A DNA stretch of 64,000 nt, taken from assembly GCF_025766255.1 (NCBI RefSeq), contig NW_026516748.1:62001-126000 (forward strand). The letters are read 5' to 3'. A model generated the notes under the pieces. The model was not told where the DNA came from. It made no database searches and saw nothing but the letters and a program-made list of their open reading frames with translations. Of this stretch, positions 25,189 to 37,313 are shown in pieces; positions within the stretch are counted from its first letter, which is position 1; each line of letters starts with the position of its first letter. The position numbers and the translations under genes were made by a program. The stretch is from Zychaea mexicana (taxonomy: Eukaryota; Mucoromycota; Mucoromycetes; Mucorales; Lichtheimiaceae).

Positions 25189-26478
25189 TTATTCTGCATC
25201 AGCATACTGCTCGGTGATGGAGGTACAATTAGTAGTTGTGGCAGCAGTAGCAGTTGCTGTTTCAGTGGCAGAAGAAGGTAATGTCTGTCTGAACACACGA
25301 TAGTGGTGATTCAGACTTGAGTGCGAATGAATTTTGTACAAGGTGCCCAAGCAACCAGTCTGCGTGGGTATGCTGTAAAATACACGACCAATTCTGGAAT
25401 GTACAAGTGCCATAGCACACCTAATATGTGTATGTGTCATTTTCTTATATCAGCTGCTATGAAATGTGTACCGACGATCTGAGGTCCTCCAAGTTCTCTC
25501 TCTCTCTCTACCTTCCCGATCCTTTCTCTTACTCGTTTTACGTACATCGCGCATGGCTCATGTGTAATAAACATATCGTAACCTGTGCAGAGATAGGCCG
25601 TCTTCACTTGTCCGCCTTCTACGGGACCCTCTGTGATTTCTGCAGCTTTACGTTTAGGTCGACCACCTGCTGTTGTTTCAGCACCACGCTGTTCCTTTTC
25701 AACAGCAGCCACAGCATCAACGCAGTTCATGACAGCATGATGGAGTGGATGAAGTGACGTAAGGCGTGTATCGGCTCCTTCTGCAATGACGCGGTTGTTG
25801 TCGGCTGGATCAACGACTCTTGCATATGCCGATCCCGAACCCAAAGCAGCAATTTCTTGCAAATGGCTTTCGATGGCGGCGATATCCGCTTGTCTAAATT
25901 TGGGATCCTGCCGGGTGTCTTCTCGAAAAATAAGCGGCCACAGGTGCTTCCATGCTTCAAATTGTTTTCGATTCAGTGGTGCATAACGCGGTATTGCTAA
26001 TATTTGTATTTGTATCCTGTTGTCTAATCCCTGCTCTGCTGCCCGTTTGTGTATTTCTTCCGAAGATAATGCGCTCTCTTGACATAATAAAAGCGTTAAT
26101 TCAAAATCTATAAGCAAAAAAGGCTGCGGTTAATATAATGCCACTGAAAAGTAACGATAATGAAATAAGAGAACTTGCTTGAATCTGATAGAGTTGTCCT
26201 TCGAACTCGTCGGCAATGCTCGAGATTTTTTAATGGTGGAAGATGCTTTTGAACAAACCTAAAGGATAAAGTAACGCGATTAGTGAACGATCGTATTAAA
26301 TTATAAAGTAAATAAACTTTGATCGATTCATGAACTTGTACCCCAAGATTTGTTTAGTTTCTTTTGGCTCAACCTTAGTTGCATAGACGTTGACGGTTTC
26401 TAAGCCTCGTGTGTGTTCGTCAGAAAGCACTTCGACAAAGGGCCATTTTAAACGTGGTACGATCTCATTGTTGCTCAT
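25189..26478 (-). CDS. TAD3: tRNA-specific adenosine deaminase subunit Tad3 (ADAT3)
   Basis: Four exons: 26342-26478, 26179-26258, 25546-26107 and 25189-25420; about 336 residues. The deaminase fold is marked by LHPLHHAVMN (near residue 190), where the catalytic HAE glutamate is replaced by Val as is typical for this non-catalytic subunit. It is followed by [20 protein letters not shown] with the zinc-site PCxxC, and HSRIGRVFY ... GCLGTLYKIHSHSSLNHHYR. Family knowledge: Tad3 pairs with Tad2 to convert adenosine 34 to inosine in tRNA anticodons. The second intron (26108-26178) must use a GC donor (AA|GCAAGT): the adjacent GT gives a stop, while GC-AG joins the frame. The C-terminal tail is Ala/Thr-rich. 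Confidence 0.92.
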
Positions 26479-26920
26479 GGTTCGAATCGGTTGTGTCGTG
26501 GCTTGGGTAATGCACTGGACGGTGGTGCGGGACTGATTTTGACAGCTTATTGTTTAAATACGATCCGCCTAAAAAGTTGCCACAATACTGGTGCACGATC
26601 ATTGCGTATCTTAGCACAGAGACGTGACATGGGCAACAAACGTCGTAAGGATGTATGCAGAAGAGGATAATCGAGGGAAAGTTTTATATATAATGAAAAA
26701 GCAGATGGTATCTTATAATGTAGATAGTAGCAGAAGTTTACAGTTGGGGCCATCATGATAAATAAGAGGACAATAGTACAGGCACAGCCAGTAAGTTGGC
26801 CCAATAAAGTATATTATAATTAAATAAGAGATATTTAGATGATTATGAGTATTAAACTTTTTCGAATATGTAGAATGCATGGAGAGGAGACAGTTTGGTA
26901 AACGAGGAAAGGAGTAATAT
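26479..26920. other. Intergenic region, no gene seen
   Basis: About 440 bp between the TAD3 start and the transporter stop, AT-rich. It should hold the TAD3 promoter and the transporter 3' UTR. Confidence 0.5.
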
Positions 26921-29168
26921 TTAAGTAGAAGTAACACCAGCCTTCTCTTCTTGCTCCTTCTTAACGGTTTCTTCTGTCTTGCGACCAGCAAGATCACGGT
27001 TATCAAATTGATTGTGCTTGTCGTCCAACTTGATATCAGTGAGGAAGAAATAGGCGACGATAGGTGGGAAGATGGCGACAATGGTAGCACCGATACAGAG
27101 GTTCTTCATGACCTCTCCGTAAGCTGTAATGGCACCAATGCGGATTGGATCGTCTGCAGGATAGTCCATGATCTTGGTAATGGCGCCAAAGAGCTCAGCG
27201 TTAAGTGTAGCGTTGTTGCCAGGCACATGAACTGAGAGCTGATGGGGCATTTGGGTGCCCCACACAGCCGTGGCGATAGCGGAGCCAATAGAGTTACCGA
27301 CTTCAGCGAACAAAAGCACCAATGCAGTGACGACAGCCATATCAGTATGGGGCACCATGGCTTGCGCCATGACACTGGAAATCGTGGAAGCAAAACCGCC
27401 ACCAAGACCTTGCAAAAGCTGGCACCAGACAAGTTCAACGTCCGGACCGAGGGCACCACGTGCGTGAATCATGAGGCCAGCACCAAGCAAACGGACCAAA
27501 AGACCAGCAATCATCAGGAACTTGGGTCGCTTCCAGTACAACAGAATAGTACCGGAGATGATACCAGCGGAGCACAAACCAATGGTTTGGACGTTATTGA
27601 ACAAGAACATTTCGTACCAGGACCACTCTGTCTTGGTCACCATAACGAACGAGGATTGATATGTGTATTGGAGGTAGAATGAAACAAAGTCGAGGAAGTT
27701 GACAAGGATGGAACCGGCAATGTTACCGTTCTTGAAAAAGCGGAGAGGAGCGATGGGAACGTAGCCAAATCTCTCTGCGAAATAAAGTTCCCAGCCGGCA
27801 AAGATGAACAGGATCACACCACCAACGGTTATCATGGCAATGAATGAGGGTGTTTGCCAGCCGTTGACGGCTGCAGGAGCAAGAGTAAATGGAAGAAGAA
27901 TAAGTGCGAGGGCTAAACCAACAAAAATCAAGCCAGGGAACTGCATAGATACATAAGTTAATTAATCGATCGCACATTTCATGAACAAGTAGGGTAATTA
28001 GGGTTGTAAGGTATGAGGATCACTTACATCCATTTCTTTGTTGGCGGTGATTGTTGCTTTGATAGGGTTTCTGAAGAAATCCTTGTCAGGGTTTGGAATA
28101 ATCTCCAAGATACCCTCCTTCTTGGCCTTCCACTGACCCCAAAGTAGCGATGCGACAACTGGAGCCAAGCAGACAGGGAACATGATAATAAACATACCAT
28201 AGCCCCATCGCCACTGGTTTGCGTCGAGAATGCCTTGGTAGATAAAGCCGCCGATGAATGTGTTGAGGACCCAAGGCAAGTTCATAACACCGGCAGCGAA
28301 GGCACGGTACTTCAGAGTGGTTACATCAGCCAGAACAACAGAGGTGACCATCTACATACACACATCCGGTTATTAGTAAGTCATGTATATATGCACTTTA
28401 TATTTAACATGTGCCAAATTATTGTTGCTGACGAGTACCTGCAAACCAGTATAGCCAAAGGAATACATGACCTGACCACCAGCGATAGCTCCGACATTTT
28501 GTGACGAAGCATAAAGAATGTAGCCAATAATGTACATAATACATGTAATTATACTATAAAGCACAGCAATATAAGGTTAGCGACGGACAATCGAGTGACA
28601 ACAGCATCATAAGCAGCGCCAAGCTTGAAAGTAATACGAACTAAATTTCTGCACGACCGAGATAATCCGAGAGTTTAGCGTAGAATGGTTTGCCGATAGA
28701 GATGATAATGCCGCTTGCAGTTTGTACAGTTCCCAACATAGAATGCTGACCAAAAGACGAGGTTGCAATTGCCAAGTACTGGAAAGTAGTTACACCATCA
28801 AGGGAGTAAATGAAATAAACGAGGAACACACCACCGAGCAAGGCGAGGTAACCCTTTCTGCCCCAGACAGCTTGAGCAGCCTATTGACGTTTTTTTTCGT
28901 TTGTTACTAATTTGATCGTCGAATACTTCTTAATTTAATATCAAAAACACTGTGAAAAAAGCCATACTTCGACTTTGGCGACACCGGCGGACAGCTGTGC
29001 ATCGTGGACTTCCGTTGTAAGCTTATCAGCGGTATGAGGATCGACTTGACCAACAACTAGCTTGTGGCCAATCCCTTGCTCTTCCTTAGAGATGTCACCT
29101 GTGGTTTTCTCATCGGTGTACGAGACCTTCTCGGACACCTCCTCTTTAAAAGTATAAGAGTCGGGCAT
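26921..29168 (-). CDS. Siderophore-iron transporter, MFS (Sit1/Arn/Str1 type)
   Basis: Five exons: 28968-29168, 28642-28880, 28439-28553, 28028-28351 and 26921-27940; about 632 residues, all phases consistent. A hydrophilic acidic N-terminus is followed by MFS helices. Recognisable family segments are YFIYSLDGVTTFQYLAIATS, KPFYAKLSDYLGRAE, AGGQVMYSFGYTGLQ, ADVTTLKYRAFAAGVMNLPW and QLLQGLGGGFASTISSVMAQ. The C-terminus is charged (VKKEQEEKAGVTST). Family knowledge: these H+ symporters import ferric-siderophore complexes. Two ATCTGATAA elements lie upstream (29395-29403 and 30497-30505), which fits iron-responsive GATA repression. The specific siderophore cannot be told from sequence. Confidence 0.9.
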
Positions 29169-29394
29169 CTTTTTTTTTATTCAACAGACGTCAAATGTAA
29201 ATCAGTAACAGAACATTAGGTGAAAGAAGTGGTTTACAGTATACTCTATCAAAGAACAATAAATCGACGTGTTACCTTAGCTAGTAGAGAAGATTTGGTT
29301 TTTGGAAACGTGCGCAACAAGAAAAAAGACGCAAGTCGTTTTTATAGCTTTTTTTTTTGTTCGATTGGTTTTTGCGCCGTTTCAATTACCGGTT

Positions 29395-29403
29395 TTATCA
29401 GAT
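29395..29403 (-). promoter_or_regulatory. Iron-responsive GATA site (ATCTGATAA)
   Basis: TTATCAGAT on the plus strand reads ATCTGATAA on the coding strand of the siderophore transporter, about 230 bp upstream of its ATG. It matches the ATCWGATAA consensus of fungal iron-sensing GATA repressors (Urbs1/SreA/Sre1). The functional role is inferred. Confidence 0.55.
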
Positions 29404-30496
29404 CCTTTTTTTTTTTATCATCGGTGCTGCTCACGCGTAACATTGATACCAGAAAAGGACAATTGTGCAAGGTCCACAGAATAAACAGAAAGAAGAATTT
29501 TGTATTTACAATTTCGCGGTCGTCATCGTCCATCACACTGTCAATTATAAATCTATTGCGGTCGATACACCACCATATCTTCTTGGTCTGCTAGACAACT
29601 TGAGTGACAAAAAGAAACATACAAAGCAGCAATTATGTTTGCTACCCAATCCAGTTTATACGTTATCAGTCGTCGCTAGTCTCCTTTCTCTGCCTGTGGC
29701 TCGCTAAGCTACGATGCTAGATTGTGGGACCTACTGCTTGATCAGGCTCTAAAATTTTTTTTGTTGTGCAACCCAAAATACTGTACAAATCGGGGGAGAT
29801 GCGATTCTTTTACACACAGTGCCGCGGCGACGTTTAATGTAATGCTCTTTGCTCTTCTATTGCTGGATAAATATAGACCCTGAAAGTGCCTCCCTCTACC
29901 TATTTTGTTCAGAGTAAACAATATGACAAAGCTAATACAAGAGAACATTCGTGTATCGATGGATTGAGTTTCCTGCATTGTTCTACGGTAGTTCGGACCA
30001 CGATTTGGCACGAGTTTTCGGATAAGTCATACGAAAAGAACGCATCTTATCTGGAAGTTCTTTTGTCATACGTGGTTTGATGCTACGTCTTTTCCGACCG
30101 CTGACTACTAGTGTCTTTAGCAGTATGGAACAGCTCGCGCGATTTATCCTTGTGTCATTATATGTATTATACAGCATTAGTATCACTCCATTTGCCTGTC
30201 ACACATACCTGAGCGACTACTCACACACAACATAAAAACCCATAATGTATTGTAAATGATGGCTTATTAATGCCTTTCTTTCAACTGTAACAAACATTGG
30301 CCGATAGTTTTACGCTCCATTTCATTGTCAGCAGGGACGAATGTGTGGTGTTACCCAGGTATATACACCAGATCACTCGCTGCTGGCCATCGCTATTAGC
30401 TAATATGATCGGTGGATTATTTTTCCTCTTAATACCGCTGGCTGGGTGGTTCTGAAGGTTACGCAAGACGGCTGGAGGTCTCTTTAAATCAAAAGG

Positions 30497-30505
30497 ATCT
30501 GATAA
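30497..30505 (+). promoter_or_regulatory. Second ATCTGATAA site, distal
   Basis: A second exact ATCTGATAA about 1.3 kb upstream of the siderophore transporter start, in the opposite orientation to the proximal site. It lies in a gene-free interval. Confidence 0.35.
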
Positions 30506-31466
30506 AGGCTGGTATTTATTTTAAAGTAACGCTTTAAATATATATAAAAAAAGGAAACCAGGGAGATACTCCCATTCGTCTATACTATACTTACCGCAAT
30601 TTCTTTTTTTGTTCTGTTCTAGTATAATCCATGACCTGATTATCTTATTCACACTATTCATGCAGGCACGCCATCCCTCTTGTGACTCTCATATGCATGA
30701 TAAAAAGCAGAAATATCAAAACGGGAAGAGAGTGCTTCTGTCTCTTGTTACCGTAAGATGCAATGGCAAATATCTGGCGATGCCACTACAAAAAGAAGTC
30801 CATGCGTTCTTTCCTTTCTCTCCTCATCTTCATAATATTTAGAAAAAAAGGACCGCACCTCGTCGCTGGATACATAGACTGCTTTTTTACCGATACTCTC
30901 CGGTGGCTGAATGTTGATATCGACCGGTGCGACCGAGAATTGCCGATGACTTGGAGCGACAGTAAACTGTTGTGTATCCCTGTGTAATAGAAATTCTTAT
31001 AAGGCAAGAGTGCAAGTGATCAGCGACCCTGTGGGATAACTTTAAAGTTTCGCTGCAATGTTAAGTGCGGTACAATACAAAAAAGGATCCAGCATCGTCA
31101 ACAGAACGATTGGTACACTTTTTTTTCCTAGAAGTCTAGGCTCTCCGTTGGTGAAATCCACTCAGTCGAACTGGGTGAGCGGCATTTACTAGCGCGCTGC
31201 TATTTTACCTGAAAGTTTGTAAGCAACGATAATAAACCTAAAACGATTCCATTGTCCATTTTGAAGTTGTCCCTGTAATAAATAGATGTGTCCTTTACGA
31301 TATATACATATAGTGTAGCTGTGGATTGATCAAAGTATTTGCTGTCAACAACAAAATAGCAGCTTCTTCCTACAAAGCGTATTAAGCAAAGTGGCTTTGA
31401 ATTTCATCCAATCTTGAAAACGAGGCGGAAAAAACGCGGAGAGGGAGAGTAAGCAAGAAGTGAAGA

Positions 31467-33074
31467 ATGACCTTCGTTAAGTTCCTTCCGGGTGGGATCT
31501 CACTTCCACGATTAGCTTTTACAACTCGACTTTTTTCACTATCACAACAACAACAACTGCAACGCAAGACTTTACACGCTACACGATTCTATTCCTCCAA
31601 AGTCGAATGCTATGTTTCAACCATTAACGACCCTTACGTTAACCTTGGCATTGAAGAATGGTTGCTCCGCGACACCGATCCAGAAAAATTCATTTTGTAT
31701 CTATGGAGGAATAAGCCCTGTGTCGTGATTGGCAGAAACCAAAATCCATTCCTTGAATGCGATTTAAAATACATGCGGGACCATAACATTCCTCTTGTTC
31801 GCAGGCGGTCGGGAGGAGGCGCGGTTTACCATGTGAGAAAATAAGGAAAATGCAGGGGCGAGATATTACTAGACAGACAGAGATATGAAGTAGATAAGGC
31901 AGAATGCAAAAGACAAGAAAAAATACCAGAACCTCGTCTAACCAATAACAACCATGCATCGAATTTCATTGTTCTCGAATACAGGATATGGGAAATTCAA
32001 TATACACCATTTTCATGCCAAGGGAGGCGTTCTCGCGTAAAGTAAATGCTGAGCTGGTCTCGAGGGCGCTCCTTGAACTCGATGTTCCCGCCTACGTCAA
32101 CGAGCGCCACGATATTGCTGTTGATGGGTTCAAGGTCTCTGGCAGTGCATACAAGATCATCAACAAACGAGCTTATCACCATGGAACTATGCTTATTGAT
32201 GCGGATACAGCCATGCTCAAGGGCTGTTTGTCGAAAAGGAACAAAAATTCCAATATTGTGTCCAAAGGTGTTGAGTCTGTGCCTTCTCCAGTCACCAATC
32301 TGCGCAATTATTCTTATACGATCGATCATCAGCAATTTTGTGAATCCGTTTTAAACGAGTTTGTCCGTGACTACAATGATGGTCAGGATATCCAGGTAAA
32401 TAACAATATGAAAAAATAGGGGCGAATGGCGGCGATGATCAGACATGAATGGGTCGTTGATAGAAAATGTACTTTTGGGACGAGTGAAGCCCGTAGTGTT
32501 CGATGAATCTCATGTTCTCCCTCAACGTGCACGAGAAATGTCAGAGGAGCTGCAAACGTGGGATTGGATCTACGGACAGACACCCGAATTTACCAATAAG
32601 ATTGAGCAAGAATTCGACTGGGGACATGTGGTAAGCAAGAAGGACGAAAAGAAGATCAGAAGAGGGAAAAGCAACAATAACAACAACAGTGTGATTAAGA
32701 ATAACAATCCATGCAAATGAGCGCTGACCCCTTTTTCTCACCAATATAAAGAACGGTCTCATTCGTTCGAGACATGGAGTAATAACAGAAGCCGATTTTA
32801 CTTCTCCAGATGCCAGTGGCGCGCACGAAGTCATCATTATGTCTGCAATATCGAACGCACTAAGAGGTACGGTAACAGCGGATGGGTGCCAAGCCGGACA
32901 AGCCGGATGACGTGTTTAGTGACCGATATTTGTTTAATAGGCTGCCAATATTCTGAAAAGGCAACCGAGACAGCGTTGAAAAAGATCAAGACAAATATAC
33001 CGGGACTCTTAAACCCTGAAAATGAGACAATTGTGCAGCAGCTTACTCAATGGATCAATGCTCGATTAATTTGA
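31467..33074 (+). CDS. Mitochondrial lipoate-protein ligase A
   Basis: Five exons: 31467-31832, 31985-32395, 32490-32630, 32752-32866 and 32920-33074; about 395 residues. The first ~45 residues are rich in Arg/Ser/Gln without acidic residues, a likely mitochondrial targeting sequence. Catalytic-fold motifs: PYVNLGIEEWLL, CVVIGRNQNPFLECDLKYM, the binding loop VRRRSGGGAVYHDMGN, and GFKVSGSAYK with the conserved lysine. The C-terminal accessory part includes LQTWDWIYGQTPEF. Family knowledge: attaches lipoate (or octanoate) to the E2 and H proteins of mitochondrial dehydrogenases (Aim22/Lip3 group). The acceptor of exon 3 (GAAG|CCC) was set by family fit; the last exon start is less certain. Confidence 0.9.
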
Positions 33075-33261
33075 TGGAAAGCAGCGCGCCATTTATGTAG
33101 CATATGACTTAATAATCATATGATCAAAGTCCCCACTTTCTCTCTCTCACTCTCGTTGTCTCCCTCCTTGCTCTCTGCTGTGTGGATTGCATAGAAATTA
33201 TTCATGTCATTGGCCCATTTAATAAAACCTGTCATCTGAAGAATGGGAACTGCTTGCTGTG

Positions 33262-33269
33262 TATAAAAG
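33262..33269 (+). promoter_or_regulatory. TATA box of the small Tyr/Asn-rich gene
   Basis: TATAAAAG lies about 98 bp before the ATG at 33360 and is followed by a pyrimidine-rich leader. It suggests a sharply regulated or highly expressed gene. Confidence 0.55.
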
Positions 33270-33359
33270 CAACCTGAACTCTTCCCTTCTATCTAATTTC
33301 CGCTTCTTCAACAACTTCTTTCGCACTTATCCACAAGACAAGCATACACAGCTACAACC

Positions 33360-33835
33360 ATGGGTAGTTATCCAAGCCATTTCGACTACGTTACTTCCAC
33401 CTTTGCTACAAGTGGTGTTCCGCTAGCTCATACGCGTCACCACGGCCAATGGGCTCCGTATAATGAAGCCTCAAACGCTTATTATCAGCATGGAAACAGC
33501 AATTGGTTCAATAACCAAATGTATTTGAACCAGCAGCATCAGCAACTCCATCATCAGCGCCAATATCCAGGCAACTTCTCCGCATCCTCACCGGCATTGT
33601 CCAATTCATATGGAATGACCCATTCACCATATGCTTCTATGCGAGGCCAGTACATGTACAATAGTTATCCGTCCACTAGGTACGTATTGCTGCGAAGCAC
33701 GAGCTATAACTAAGCCTCTCCCTCTGCGTGCTCATTTGAGATGTGTGGAATAGACATAAGTTAACTTTTTTCTTCCACTTGTGTAGCTATTACAACAATA
33801 GCCATGGTCAGCCATTGTACTACGGCTTTCGATAA
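33360..33835 (+). CDS. Small Tyr/Asn/Gln/His-rich protein
   Basis: Two exons, 33360-33679 and 33787-33835, joined at phase 2 (intron 107 nt); 122 residues. The protein is rich in Tyr, Asn, Gln, His and Ser (for example NQQHQQLHHQRQY) and ends NSHGQPLYYGFR. There is no signal peptide, transmembrane segment or known domain; the composition suggests an intrinsically disordered or prion-like protein. A clear TATA box precedes it. Confidence 0.6.
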
Positions 33836-35315
33836 GAAGAGTACACATAGCGGGCTCAGCGACATCTGCCATTGTTCCCCACATATGATTTACAACCACA
33901 AGTCCCTAAAGAAGGATCATGACCATTGACCACCCTTTTTATTTTATTATACTTGGCATCTTTTATCATACCTTTTCATGTTGTAGTAGATATTACGCAC
34001 ATTCTTTTCTCTTTTCACATGTAACTAGTATTTTCATTGTTGTATCCCAACTATCTACTCCTTATTATACCTGCATATTGTTTCTCTTTATTTGCGAGAT
34101 ACTGATTTTCATCTCTCTTTATCCTAAATAATCAATGAAACTATATAATACGTTAAATTTACCAGATTACATTTTGTCATCATCGCTATAAAGTCAATGT
34201 GTTATGTGTGCAAATGAATGGATTGACAATCCTCCGCTGTCTTGAGTACGTTCAACAGCAGCAGCTGTTACCACGAGAATGTCAAAGGGCGATGATGGTA
34301 ACCATAGTAGCACATATAACGTTTTTGGACCTCATTTATTCAATTCTCTGTACCCTCTCTATCTTATTGGTGTAGATAGTCAGAAGGTGTACTGTAGTTG
34401 TTTTCTGCTACCAGTATTTGTTCGCAAACACAAAGCTGGCTGAAGTGACGGGAAGGGAACCGGTCCAGAAAAAGCATACCATGGAGACTTTCTATATTTC
34501 ATATCGATGTACAACCTTCGGATATGGTTTGTTTGTGCTCTATTCAGATGCTTACTTGTCAATTGTATTGGGCTGTCAACGTGCATGAGCGGGGAACAGT
34601 TACAATAGTCTGATGACACAAACAGTGGATCGGGGTCAAAAAAGCGCACGCAGACTCCCTCCCTCCCTATCATACCATTCCCGTTGTGAGCGAACTATTG
34701 GCGTCATCACATGCTCATTCTTTATTAGTTTGGCAGTATCCGATCTAAATTTGGTGGAATTGTGTTTGATTTCCTCTCGCTCGTTTACTCGGGTAACCGT
34801 GACATTATTATGGTCGCCCTGCTACTGCTGCCAACAAAAGAGCATCATTGTTGTTTCAAGAAAGGATGATCCTTCTTTTTTTTTGAAGATTAAGTCCGCG
34901 AGGAAAAGACAGCAGTAACCATTTACTTTGCATTGTCCGAGTATCTGTCATACGCTAAATGCGTTCGTAATTCAATTCACAGTATGCTTAATATCATTGG
35001 AGCGCTTAGCTTGGTCATCCCCTCACTTTTCTAAAGAACAACAACAACGCATGTTCGGACAGCAGCGGAAAAAATAACCCGACAACCAATCTGTTACACG
35101 CATCCACATCATTTTCGATCATTAAAGTGTAATACCACCATACTGAATACCCACACCCATAAGTCAATGGTATGCTAGCTCAGTCATTTGCAGCTAGAAG
35201 AAACATGCTAATTAGAAAATGGAATTATGAAGGCAGTACTAATAACATAATTCACAGAAGTTCGGAATAATGTTATCACACCTGATAATGAAATGATACA
35301 TTCCACCTCAGAGCA
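33836..35315. other. Intergenic region, no gene seen
   Basis: About 1.5 kb of AT-rich sequence with only short overlapping open frames and no family motif. Confidence 0.45.
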
Positions 35316-36521
35316 TCATTGAGTGCTATTATCATATATATGTTGCTGTAATTGCTCACGACCAAGCTGTGCTTTTACATATTCTGCAGCCAAACAATCA
35401 TAGACCAAAAGATATACTTGTTCAACATAACACATTGTTATTGTATTTGCTATGATACAGTAGTAAAGAAACAGGTGCTGTTTCTCCCAGCCAAAAAAAT
35501 AGACGCACCACTGCTTAAAATGACTGAGTACATAGCTGCGGCAGCTGCTGCCAGCTAGAACCTTAGTGGATACATCAGCGCCCGTTCTGTTCATTGAGAT
35601 TTGCAATATACTAAAGCCGCAAGGATGCTGTATGATTGAAGTTATTAACAGTTTATGCACTACTAGTCATTGCTATGAGCTGATAGACATTCTTGAAAAA
35701 ATCTCTAAAGATAAATTTACCTTTGACCTAGAGTGTCATCTTGTCCAATTTTGTATTCTTGCCGTTCGAATATACAGTTTTGTAACAGGTGGTTTTTAGG
35801 CTTCTTCGGCGTAGTGTCATACTATCGCTTACTGCATTTTCAAATGCGAAATTAAATGGTAATTGTGAGTGCAAGTTGTTTGAGGTAGCTTTAATTCTAC
35901 TAGCCCCTACTCTAATGATAACAATCATGCTCCCTATATTTGTACCAAGTAGACATAAACAGTCTGAATAAGCAACTAATCGAAGTAACGATAATGGAAT
36001 GAGTGATTATGAAGAATGGAAACTTCTCTTCTCCATAAGCGCATTAAGCTTCTCCTTAATACTAGGTATCTCAACATCAGGACCTACCCCGCCATAGTTT
36101 TCCGTTCACTGTACGTTTAGAAAATGCAGGATTAGGCGATATTGGAACCGATACTGAATTCGCTGAGTACCAAAGTACCTCATCCTAAGAAATTCTATGA
36201 TAGGCACAAATGCAATTTTGATATTTAGACGCTCAACTGTCTTCCATGTTGTCTCGCACTGCAAGATTTAGTTAGATCGCAGCTGACTAAGGTGCCTAGC
36301 AACGTAATGTAACCACGTAATTTGCAAAGTTCATACTTCCACACACTTAAAGACTTGGCAGCGGAGCACGATACCTTCATGGCCACCGTACCTGCTCGGT
36401 CGTCCATGATGTGTCCTGGGCTCTCTGTGCACCTCCGACAGTAACACAGATTGACTTGTAGAACGTTGTTGCCAGGAAAGACGCGAACACATACAAAGTT
36501 GACATCGCTTTCGACAAACAT
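35316..36521 (-). pseudogene. Unrecognised multi-exon gene, probably decaying
   Basis: Begins with a true ATG at 36521 (MFVESDVNFVCVRVFPGNNV, then CYCRRC) and has a good donor after AMK (ATGAAG|GTATCG) joining in phase to CETTWKTVERLNIK at about 36260. Further coding-like pieces on the same strand include TENYGGVGPDVEIPSIKEKL (near 36010-36100), HSQLPFNFAFENAVSD (near 35830-35870) and a final part ending LLVYDCLAAEYVKAQLGREQ before a stop at 35316. I could not join the middle pieces in one frame (stops intervene near 36115), so it looks partly broken or mis-modelled. No family recognised. Confidence 0.35.
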
Positions 36522-37313
36522 GTTTTGTTATTGTTACTGCAACTTATTGCACCAATTTATAAACAGAAAAGTGTTTGTAAGCACTTCTTTGGCATCATAT
36601 TTAGAGCTGCATAACATATGAGCACCAGCAGCTATCTATACAGCAGTTTTGCTGCCAGGAATTAATTAAATGCTGCTGACGAAGGTTCAAGATTTAGTAT
36701 GAGTCCATTATAGTATATTTGAATAAGCCGATTACCGATAATATAATCATTCGAGGGCACTATAAAAGCAATTTTACACCCTGTTACCAAAGCTCATATT
36801 TGCTTAGTAACCAACAATAGCAGAAAACTAATTGAATATTCTTTCAGGATGGTAGATGGACAATCAAGTACTAGCTTGTAAGCGAGGTATTCAGCTCTGG
36901 TAGTAGAAGGTGTGTTGCCCGCGCAACGCGTGCACGCACAGACACTGAAATGTGATCGGTTCCGAGGGTATGCCACAATACATTAATACTTTTTCGTGTT
37001 GTGTTTTCCAGGAAGAAGTCAAATGGTAGCCAGACAGACAGGACACATCAGCCAAGTCATGATCCTATTTGTTTTTACCTATCACACGACATTACAAAGG
37101 ACAGCTGTTTCACATGGGCGCATCGTTGCCTGCATCATGCCATTCACGGACTTGGTATCTCGAAATTGCGAACGCTCCTATTATGGATCTCTTGTGTGTG
37201 ACAAGAAAGCAGAGCTTGCACCATGTGATGGGTAAAGCAAGCTCAAAGGGCCAGGGCTCGCTTGTTTGCTTGCCTCTTTCCCCTCGCTTTCTCCAACCTA
37301 TTCAGTGCAGAAA
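36522..37313. other. Intergenic region upstream of UMP/CMP kinase
   Basis: About 790 bp. No convincing gene; the pyrimidine-rich stretch (37260-37305) directly before the ATG is a typical promoter/5' UTR feature here. Confidence 0.45.

Larger units (their letters stand above)
29169..31466. other. Divergent intergenic region between the siderophore transporter and lipoate ligase
   Basis: About 2.3 kb. Short overlapping frames only, no family motif. Contains the two GATA elements and a T-rich stretch (29348-29418) near the transporter promoter. No tRNA-like cloverleaf was noticed. Confidence 0.45.

Noticed and set aside
25428..25986. Plus-strand frames over TAD3
   Set aside because: Antisense to TAD3 exons 3-4, which are fully explained by the deaminase.
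27242..27682. 146-codon open frame antisense to the siderophore transporter
   Set aside because: Lies wholly inside the large transporter exon and is explained as a shadow of its codon bias; no motif.
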